Part shown: positions 7,580 to 11,976 of the stretch, piece after piece
Layout: the number at the start of each line of letters is the position of its first letter
How positions within the stretch are numbered: position 1 is the first letter of the stretch
Assembly: GCA_900762815.1 (NCBI GenBank)
Contig: CAAFHX010000030.1
Coordinates: 1-11,976, forward strand
Length of the DNA: 11,976 nt
From: Candidatus Avelusimicrobium facis
Lineage (GTDB): Bacteria; Elusimicrobiota; Elusimicrobia; Elusimicrobiales; Elusimicrobiaceae
Direction of reading: 5' to 3'
Position numbers and translations under genes: made by a program
The notes under the pieces: generated by a model
Seen by the model: only the letters and a program-made list of their open reading frames with translations
Told to the model about the DNA's origin: nothing
Databases searched by the model: none

Positions 7580-7803
7580 CCCCGGAAAAAGCGCGTGATT
7601 GGCTTTCCCTCCTGGGTGTATTGGGGGCGGTAGGATTTTGGTTTTTTACGATGTACGGGTTGCCACCCCGGGTGGATGCCTTAGAGGAGCGCGTACGCGC
7701 CCATGAGGAAAAACTCACCCGCCAGGACGTCAAACTGGACATTGTGATAGACGACGTGAAAGCCATTAAAAGTATTTTGATGAACTTTCACAAGGATAAA
7801 TAA
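7576..7803 (+). CDS. Small membrane protein with coiled coil, lysis-region (holin-like accessory)
   Basis: The product is 75 residues: a single hydrophobic segment at about 10-30 (LSLLGVLGAVGFWFFTMYGL) followed by a charged amphipathic helix (VDALEERVRAHEEKL...) typical of coiled coil. It starts by ATGA overlap with the fibre stop and has GGAGGGAG upstream. Small proteins with this plan are common beside holins in phage lysis cassettes. The specific role (holin, holin regulator or membrane anchor) cannot be told from sequence. Confidence 0.6.
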   Translation: MTPEKARDWLSLLGVLGAVGFWFFTMYGLPPRVDALEERVRAHEEKLTRQDVKLDIVIDDVKAIKSILMNFHKDK

Positions 7804-7815
7804 AAGGAGAAGCGT

Positions 7816-8004
7816 ATGCAATGGTTACAAATGCACTACAATGACTTGCTGGCTATTTTGGGCGGGGCGGTGATTATCGTGTCTACCGTGGTCAAACTGA
7901 CCGCCACCCAAAAGGACGATACGGTGTGGGCGCAGGTGCTGAAGATTTTATCGGCCCTGTCTTTGGTTAACCCGGACGGTTCCGTCATCGGTAAGAAAAA
8001 ATGA
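7816..8004 (+). CDS. Small holin-like phage protein
   Basis: The product is 62 residues with one TM (about 10-28, LLAILGGAVIIVSTVVKLT), a conserved-looking KLTATQKDD turn, and a short helix ending SLVNPDGSVIGKKK. Small phage proteins of the form W...H...L..IGG...V..VVKLTPT.KDD are frequent in tailed phages next to lysis genes and are usually annotated holin-like. AAAAGGAGAAGCGT precedes the ATG, twelve bases after the previous gene. The stop overlaps the i-spanin start (ATGA at 8001). Confidence 0.6.
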   Translation: MQWLQMHYNDLLAILGGAVIIVSTVVKLTATQKDDTVWAQVLKILSALSLVNPDGSVIGKKK

Positions 8005-8207
8005 GCGGGTGGAGCGTATGGTTTCTGGGCGGTCTGTTGGCGTTTGGCGCGGTGCTGTACCGCGCCGGACGCGCCGCCGCTTTGCAGCAGGCCTTGCGGG
8101 CCAAGGAGCAGGAAAATGCACAAGTGGAAAAATCGCTGCGCCGCAGCCGTAGCCTTAGCCGCGCTGAGTGCCTTGGGCGCTTGCGCGGCCGCCCCGGTCA
8201 AAAGTAA
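8001..8207 (+). CDS. i-spanin (Rz-like), inner-membrane lysis protein
   Basis: The product is 68 residues. It has an N-terminal TM anchor (about 4-20, WSVWFLGGLLAFGAVLY) and then a periplasmic helix AGRAAALQQALRAKEQENAQ with a basic end, the plan of a Rz-type i-spanin. Such proteins join the inner membrane to an outer-membrane lipoprotein and fuse the two at the last step of lysis. The strongest support is the lipoprotein gene that begins inside it in another frame (8116), the layout of lambda Rz/Rz1. It is short compared with Rz itself, so similarity would be weak. Translation is probably coupled to the holin-like gene through ATGA. Confidence 0.7.
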   Translation: MSGWSVWFLGGLLAFGAVLYRAGRAAALQQALRAKEQENAQVEKSLRRSRSLSRAECLGRLRGRPGQK

Positions 8208-8316
8208 TGCGGCGGTGTGCCGTCTGCACTTTGATTACGAAGACGAAGGACTGACCGGGCTGAATGTGCAGAACTTGCGCATGCTGGTCAGTTTTCAAGC
8301 GCTATGTAATCAATAA
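8116..8316 (+). CDS. o-spanin (Rz1-like) outer-membrane lipoprotein
   Basis: The product is 66 residues. It has a basic N-terminus (MHKWKNR), a hydrophobic core (AAAVALAALSA) and a lipobox LGAC with the lipidated cysteine at residue 23, leaving a mature peptide of about 44 residues. The gene starts inside the i-spanin gene in a different frame, overlaps it by 92 bases and ends past it. AAGGAG at 8103-8108 precedes ATG 8116. A longer open frame to 8044 lacks a signal peptide and is not used. The overlapping-frame lipoprotein is diagnostic of a two-component spanin. The mature part contains three cysteines counting the lipidated one and two further on, which may allow disulphides. Confidence 0.8.
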   Translation: MHKWKNRCAAAVALAALSALGACAAAPVKSNAAVCRLHFDYEDEGLTGLNVQNLRMLVSFQALCNQ

Positions 8317-8345
8317 AAAACCGCCCCGCAAAGGGGCGGTTTTTT
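8315..8345. terminator. Bidirectional terminator closing the phage late operon and the pilin gene
   Basis: ACCGCCCC (8320-8327) pairs perfectly with GGGGCGGT (8333-8340) around the loop GCAAA. It is flanked by an A-run (8315-8320) and a T-run (8340-8345), so it works in both directions. It lies directly after the o-spanin stop (8314-8316) and 14 bases before the pilin stop on the other strand. Confidence 0.9.
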
Positions 8346-8359
8346 CTAAAGAGAGCCGC

Positions 8360-8845
8360 TTACCATTTGCCGTCGGTATTATGACCGCCGGTAATGGCGT
8401 TGCAGATTTTCAATGCATTGCCCGTGGCTACGGCGCAGTTGTTGAGCTCCAGCGCAGAGCCGCAGCAGCGGGTGGCCGTGCCGTTAGCAGAGACGATCAT
8501 CCCCAAAACATACGGGGTACCGCCTTTGCGTGTAGCGGAGATGTGATACTTATTCGTCGCCAGCTCTTCGGTTTTGATTTCAAAGTTTTTTGTTTGGGCA
8601 GAGGTGCCGTCTTCTGCCAGGCCGGGTATTTCAATGTCCAGCCCGTCCATAACGCCCCCCGGGAATTCGTTGTTTTCCAAGCGGTAGCGCTCCCCCGCAT
8701 AGCGGATGGCGCTCATCAACGTAACCGCTTCGGCGGCACGGGCTTTTTCCACGGCGGTGGTATACTGCGGCAAGGCAATTGCCGAGAGGATGCCGATAAT
8801 CAATACGACCACCAGCAATTCAATTAAAGTAAAACCTTTTTTCGT
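8360..8845 (-). CDS. Type IV pilin-like protein (prepilin), start codon ACG in place of ATG
   Basis: The frame gives a class III prepilin: (M)KKG, then FTLIELLVVVLIIGILSAIA. There is a prepilin peptidase site after Gly4 and the conserved Glu at mature position 5. An AVEKARAAEAVTLM amphipathic helix continues the N-terminal spine, then a C-terminal globular part holds four cysteines (CC, C and C in the last 40 residues). About 161 residues. No ATG lies between the upstream stop (8866-8864) and the pilin motif. AAGGAGG (8857-8851) is followed at five bases by ACG AAA AAA GGT, exactly where MKKG would be expected. The ATG appears changed to ACG. ATT at 8848 is a second non-canonical option, but it is only two bases from the Shine-Dalgarno. 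Translation may still start at ACG, or the gene is silenced, or the base is an error. The pilus or pseudopilus role is a family inference. Confidence 0.85.
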   Translation of the reverse strand, partial: TKKGFTLIELLVVVLIIGILSAIALPQYTTAVEKARAAEAVTLMSAIRYAGERYRLENNEFPGGVMDGLDIEIPGLAEDGTSAQTKNFEIKTEELATNKYHISATRKGGTPYVLGMIVSANGTATRCCGSALELNNCAVATGNALKICNAITGGHNTDGKW

Positions 8846-8899
8846 AATTTCCTCCTTGAGTAACTAAAATTGGCACTTTTTGCAGGAGTACCCTTACAT

Positions 8900-8908
8900 A
8901 GTATAGCA
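8900..8908 (-). promoter_or_regulatory. Extended -10 promoter of the pilin gene
   Basis: On the minus strand the sequence reads TGC then TATACT, an extended -10 element (TGn plus a hexamer matching TATAAT at five of six). No good -35 box is seen at the usual distance. Transcription would start near 8893, leaving a leader of about 48 bases with the AAGGAGG site. Confidence 0.5.
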
Positions 8909-9093
8909 AAAAACAGAAATTACGGGCAGCGGGACCCTTTTAGAGCGCGCCGTTGCCGCTCCCGCCGTCTCTCTGAGAGGTCGTAGCCCGGGGCCTGTTG
9001 TTATGGAGGCCGCTGCGGGCCGGCGGACACTCCCACCGGGCCCCGCCCGATAAACTGCCCCTATTGCGGGGGAAAAATTGATACCATATACCT
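8909..9093. other. GC-rich, foldable intergenic region / leader before the O-antigen ligase
   Basis: No gene is visible here. GGGCAGCGGG (8924-8933) can pair with CCCG (9046-9049) and CTGCCC (9055-9060), closing a rod. Inside it GCCCG-G-GGCCT (8986-8996) pairs with AGGCC-GCTG-CGGGC (9007-9020) as a terminal stem-loop, with an asymmetric bubble between. A plus-strand -35-like TTGGCA lies at 8870, with weak -10 candidates near 8895. The element could be a structured leader of the ligase gene or a small RNA. A chance fold in GC-rich DNA is also possible. No terminator follows it on the plus strand. Confidence 0.3.
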
Positions 9094-11385
9094 ATGGCCA
9101 AACGCATTGCCAAAAAATCCGCCGCCGTGGCCGCGCCAAAGACGCAGCCCACGGGATTTGTCTCTTTTGCAGACCGGGCCCTCTCTTGGGGCGTGGGGCT
9201 GCTGTGCTTGTTTGTATCGGTCAGTTTTTACACCGGCACGTACGATACGGCTTTTGTAAAAATTACCTTATTGCAAACGGGCGGCCTGGCTTTATCTGCT
9301 TTGTGGCTGGGGCTGCTGTTTGCGCAAAAACGCTGGCCCGTTACCCGGCAAAACATCGGGTGGCTGCTGCCGTTTTTGGCCTACTTTGGATGGAACTTTT
9401 TTGTTTATGCCTTCAGCCCCTATAAAATGGCCGGCGCGGAGGAATTTTTCCGCTATGTGCTTTATTTTATGCTGACGATGCTGGTGTTGGACCGCTTTAC
9501 GGTTTCGTCGGTGCGGGGGGTAACCAAGTGCCTGGTGCTATCGGCGTGGATTAGCGGCGTGTACGGGCTGCTGCAGGTGGCGGACCATTGGCTGCCCGGG
9601 GTGGATGTGATGCCGTGGCGCGGGTTTTTCGGCGCGCGGATTTTTTCTACCCATGCCAACCCCAATTTCTTTGCGGATTTTTTGGTATTTTCTTCCTTTA
9701 TTGTCTTGGCGGAGTTTTTGCGCACCCGGCAAAAACGCTTGCTGGTCTTGCTGGGTATAGCCGTGGTGGATTTGTTTTTTACCGAGAGCAAGGGCGCCTG
9801 GCTGGGCTTTGCGGCGTCGGGAGCGTTTTTTGCGGCGTTGTTTGTGCATTTTGCCCCGGTGGCCCGGCGCTTGAAAAAACACATGGGCAAGGTGTATATC
9901 GCCGCAGGGATTTTGCTGGTGGGGGCGGTGGTATTGGCCGGGGTATATGCCGGCAAACGCTTCCAATCCGTCAGCTTCCGGGCGCATACGTGGACGGCGG
10001 CCTTTGCCATGGTGCAAGACAGCCCCGTGATGGGCACGGGAGTGGGCAGTTTTAAAACCATTTATCCCGCTTACCGCAAACCGCAGATTTTCTACATAGA
10101 AAAAATGCACAACAACGAAACCCAACACCCCGAAAATGAATATTTGGAGCAATGGGCCACGGCGGGGACGGTCGGGCTGGCGGTTTTCTTGTGGATGATT
10201 GTTTTCGTGCTCTACAGCGCTTGGCGCGGGCTGCAGGTCCGGCGGGCTGATTTACCGGCCGGGGAAAAGCCCGACCCGCGCCTGTGGTGGACCTTGGGCT
10301 ACGCCGCCGCGTTTTTCGGCATTTTGGTGCACAATTTTTTTGATGTGAGTATGCGTTTTGTGTCTACGGGGTTGTTTTTTGCCGTGTTTAGTGCCCTGCT
10401 GGTGCGGATGAACCAGCCTGATGAACTGCAGCCGTGTTTGACCGAGCCCGCCCCGGGGCGGCTGTGGGGCGTGCGCGGCGTGCAGGGGCTGCTTTGCGCA
10501 GGGGTGGCGGCCTTGGTGGGCTATTATGTATATATGTTCGGGCAGACCGCCGGGAATTTCGGCGTGAAAAATTTTGGCGAAGGCGTGCTGAAAGCCGTGG
10601 CGTGGGGCAGCTTTTGCGGCCTGACTTTGCTGGGTGCGTGGGTGTATTTGCGCGCGGCGTTTTTGGCCCGCTGCCTGCGGGTGGGGCTGGTGCTGCTTCT
10701 TAGCTTGTGGCCGCTGCAATGGGTGTATGGGCTGTTTTTGGCGGACCATTATTACGGGTTGGCGGCGGAGTTTTCCCGCCGGGGGATGTTTGACGGCGCG
10801 CTGGAATATTACCAAAAGGCCATTACGGCCAATGCGCTGGAGCCCTCGCTGCGGCAGTACCGCGCCTATGTGTTGCGCCAGACGGCTGATTTAACCCGCA
10901 CCTATTCCCCGGTAAAAGGCGACCGCCCCGGGCAAACCGCTACCGATTACGAACGCGTGCTGCGGGATTTGGATAGGGTGCGCCGCCACTCGCCCAATCA
11001 CTCCTTGCTGTATCAGGCGTATGGGGAATTTTATTATACCTTTGCCGTGCGCTACACGCAGATGAGCACGGCGGCCTCGCTGCCGTATTTGCGCCAAGAA
11101 TATGAAAAAAAGGCCGTGGAAAATATGGAGCTGGCGAAGCAAAATTTTCGCCGCTCGTTATTGACCGACCCGGTTAACGAGGCAACCTATGCCTATTTGG
11201 CCAGCATTGCCCTAATGGAGCGCAACCCCGCACAGGCGCAGGAGTGGATTGACGCCTACCGCCGCGGCCCCGAGGGGGTAAGCGAGCCGGAATTTCTGCA
11301 GACACACCGGCACAATGCCCGTATGGAGCAGCTGGAGCAGCGTCTGCGCCTGCCGCCTTTTAACTATTCCCCGTCCGGGCGATAG
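9094..11385 (+). CDS. O-antigen ligase family (Wzy_C) membrane glycan ligase with C-terminal repeats
   Basis: Polytopic inner-membrane protein of 763 residues, with about a dozen hydrophobic segments between roughly 30 and 545. The O-antigen ligase/polymerase signatures are present in order: FSTHANPNFFADFLV (about 187), TESKGAWLG (about 230), MGTGVGSF (about 313), then the periplasmic loop HPENEYLEQWATAG with His345, and HNFFDVSMRFVSTG. Members move an undecaprenyl-linked glycan onto lipid A-core (WaaL) or onto proteins such as pilins (PglL/TfpO). The acceptor cannot be read from sequence. Residues about 552-755 form a soluble helical tail (GMFDGALEYYQKAI, then NFRRSLLTDPVNEATYAYLAS) resembling TPRs, seen in one WaaL-like subgroup. 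The start at 9094 has only a distant purine run (9068-9076) and no clear ribosome site. A pilin gene lies divergently next to it. Confidence 0.85.
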   Translation: MAKRIAKKSAAVAAPKTQPTGFVSFADRALSWGVGLLCLFVSVSFYTGTYDTAFVKITLLQTGGLALSALWLGLLFAQKRWPVTRQNIGWLLPFLAYFGWNFFVYAFSPYKMAGAEEFFRYVLYFMLTMLVLDRFTVSSVRGVTKCLVLSAWISGVYGLLQVADHWLPGVDVMPWRGFFGARIFSTHANPNFFADFLVFSSFIVLAEFLRTRQKRLLVLLGIAVVDLFFTESKGAWLGFAASGAFFAALFVHFAPVARRLKKHMGKVYIAAGILLVGAVVLAGVYAGKRFQSVSFRAHTWTAAFAMVQDSPVMGTGVGSFKTIYPAYRKPQIFYIEKMHNNETQHPENEYLEQWATAGTVGLAVFLWMIVFVLYSAWRGLQVRRADLPAGEKPDPRLWWTLGYAAAFFGILVHNFFDVSMRFVSTGLFFAVFSALLVRMNQPDELQPCLTEPAPGRLWGVRGVQGLLCAGVAALVGYYVYMFGQTAGNFGVKNFGEGVLKAVAWGSFCGLTLLGAWVYLRAAFLARCLRVGLVLLLSLWPLQWVYGLFLADHYYGLAAEFSRRGMFDGALEYYQKAITANALEPSLRQYRAYVLRQTADLTRTYSPVKGDRPGQTATDYERVLRDLDRVRRHSPNHSLLYQAYGEFYYTFAVRYTQMSTAASLPYLRQEYEKKAVENMELAKQNFRRSLLTDPVNEATYAYLASIALMERNPAQAQEWIDAYRRGPEGVSEPEFLQTHRHNARMEQLEQRLRLPPFNYSPSGR

Positions 11386-11392
11386 CGCCGGT

Positions 11393-11429
11393 GCGGGCAG
11401 AAAAAATCGTGCAAAAGCCCGCCGTTTTT
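11393..11429 (+). terminator. Possible weak terminator after the ligase gene
   Basis: GCGGGC (11393-11398) can pair with GCCCGC (11417-11422) around an 18-base loop, followed by CG and five T residues. The stem is short and the loop long, so it would be a modest terminator. It overlaps the region just upstream of the tRNA promoter. Confidence 0.35.
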
Positions 11430-11437
11430 GGTAGAAT
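11429..11437 (+). promoter_or_regulatory. Extended -10 promoter of tRNA-Thr
   Basis: TGG followed by TAGAAT (11432-11437) makes an extended -10 element, five of six matches to TATAAT. The upstream -35 candidate (GTGCAA at 11409) is poor. The predicted start near 11444 leaves a leader of about 19 bases before the mature tRNA. Confidence 0.5.
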
Positions 11438-11462
11438 ATACAGGTAGTCCCCAAACGATTTT

Positions 11463-11535
11463 GCCAAGATAGCTCAGCTGGTAGAGCAGCCGCTTCGTAA
11501 GCGGCAGGTCCGGGGTTCGATCCCCCGTCTTGGCT
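11463..11535 (+). tRNA. tRNA-Thr, anticodon CGT (reads ACG)
   Basis: The full cloverleaf can be drawn. The acceptor GCCAAGA (11463-11469) pairs with TCTTGGC (11528-11534). The D stem GCTC pairs with GAGC. The anticodon stem GCCGC (11489-11493) pairs with GCGGC (11501-11505) around the loop TTCGTAA, placing CGT at 34-36. The T arm CGGGG-TTCGATC-CCCCG is perfect. The discriminator is T and CCA is not encoded. It reads the ACG threonine codon. Confidence 0.97.
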
Positions 11536-11540
11536 CTTTT

Positions 11541-11569
11541 AAAAAACCCCGCTTATGGCGGGGTTTTTT
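11541..11569. terminator. Intrinsic terminator after tRNA-Thr
   Basis: CCCCGC (11547-11552) pairs with GCGGGG (11558-11563) around TTATG. It is flanked by six A (11541-11546) and six T (11564-11569), so it is symmetrical and could also stop minus-strand transcription. It begins five bases after the tRNA. Confidence 0.9.
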
Positions 11570-11841
11570 AATGACAAGACAGCACGCAAACTGCTTTGCG
11601 TGCGCGGGGGATCGAAAGGCGGAGCGATGTTTTTGTTTGCGCGCGGAAAGTACCTCGGCGCGCAAGGCAAAAACCGCGAGCCCGGACTGCAGGAAAATTC
11701 CGTCAGGAATTTTACCGGAAGGAGAGGTCCCGTCTTGGGCTTTTGTATGGCTTTCATCTTTCGGAAATCTTTAAAAAGCAAATCTTTCATCTTGCAATAT
11801 TTTCCCCCGAAAATGGGTTATACTTATAAGAGGAGGCTCTT
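11570..11841. repeat. Noncoding stretch with three perfect hairpins and tRNA-derived fragments
   Basis: No convincing gene is seen. Three perfect inverted repeats follow one another: GCACGCAAA/TTTGCGTGC (11582-11590 with 11595-11603, 4-base loop), TTGCGCGC/GCGCGCAA (11637-11644 with 11658-11665, 13-base loop), and AAAATTCC/GGAATTTT (11694-11701 with 11706-11713, 4-base loop). Between them, CGGGGGATCGAA (11605-11616) is an inverted copy of 12 bases of the tRNA T arm, and CCCGTCTTGG (11729-11738) is a direct copy of 10 bases of the tRNA 3' end. It could be a dispersed repeat, an integration scar or a small RNA region. The right third (after about 11750) is AT-rich and probably holds the promoter of the next gene; TATACT at 11819-11824 is the best -10 candidate. 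Confidence 0.5.
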
Positions 11842-11976
11842 ATGAAAAAGTTTTTATCCGTTCTCGCTTTTTTATTTATTCCGCTGTTTGCGTTGGCAGC
11901 GGAATTTAGGACTGTTTGCGCCTCTTATGTTTCTTTGAAACTTCCTACTTGCCTTGCATATAGAACAGTGCCGGGC
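11842..11976 (+). CDS. Secreted protein with signal peptide, unknown function (3' partial)
   Basis: ATG 11842 follows AGAGGAGG (11829-11836) at five bases. The first 45 residues are visible before the window ends. They form a clear Sec signal peptide: KK, a hydrophobic core LSVLAFLFIPLF, and a likely cleavage in ALA-AEF near residue 20. The mature start has two cysteines. Codon use (TTA, AGG, AGA, many T-ending codons) is more AT-rich than that of the phage and ligase genes. The stretch is too short to name a family. Confidence 0.7.
   Translation, partial: MKKFLSVLAFLFIPLFALAAEFRTVCASYVSLKLPTCLAYRTVPG

Noticed and set aside
8816..8818. TTG 8818 as the pilin start
   Set aside because: It would remove the prepilin cleavage site and the conserved FTLIE segment, and has no ribosome site.
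11463..11535. tRNA-Thr as the attachment site of this prophage
   Set aside because: Phage genes lie 5' of the tRNA. Integration at a tRNA 3' end leaves the intact tRNA with the element on its 3' side. The ligase gene also lies in between.
11474..11665. Minus-strand frame across the tRNA
   Set aside because: Its translation is the usual antisense-tRNA text (RRGIEPRTCRLRSG) and no gene signals are present.
11819..11824. TATACT as a confirmed promoter for the last gene
   Set aside because: No -35 box at a proper distance, and transcription would begin almost at the ribosome site, so it is mentioned only as a candidate.
1..11976. CRISPR array or insertion sequence
   Set aside because: No regularly spaced direct repeats and no transposase frame or terminal inverted repeats seen.

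Overview
The window reads as the right-hand part of a prophage of a short-tailed (podovirus, T7-like) phage, joined to host chromosomal genes. The host is a GC-rich Gram-negative bacterium. The pilin at 8360-8845 has the N-terminus KKGFTLIELLVVVLIIGILS and an AVEKARAAEA segment, a style I associate with Elusimicrobia. A gut-type Elusimicrobiota host is therefore my best guess, but it is an inference, not a demonstrated identity.

Phage part (1 to about 8345). A continuous plus-strand operon runs in T7 gene order: head-tail adaptor (gp11/tail tubular A type, cut by the left edge), tail nozzle (gp12/tail tubular B type), a gp13-like GNAT-fold internal virion protein, a gp14-like core protein, a gp15-like ejection protein, a gp17-type tail fibre, and a lysis block of two small single-TM proteins plus an overlapping i-spanin/o-spanin pair. 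Many junctions are ATGA overlaps, so translation is coupled. The block ends at a strong bidirectional terminator (8315-8345). No endolysin, integrase, terminase, portal or capsid gene lies in the window.

One gene breaks the pattern. Between the nozzle gene and the gp13-like gene sits a minus-strand two-TM membrane protein (3235-3984) with its own consensus-like promoter (TTTACA-N17-TATCAT) and its own hairpin/U-tract terminator. This is the textbook layout of a moron, a lysogenic-conversion or superinfection-exclusion type gene. Its function is unknown to me and it is the best candidate here for an undescribed activity.

Host part (about 8346 to the end). A minus-strand type IV pilin gene has ACG where its ATG should be. 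It is followed by a GC-rich, foldable intergenic stretch, a large O-antigen-ligase (Wzy_C) protein with a C-terminal repeat region, tRNA-Thr(CGT) with its own promoter and terminator, about 270 bases of hairpin-rich noncoding DNA carrying two short tRNA-derived fragments, and the start of a secreted protein gene that runs off the right edge.
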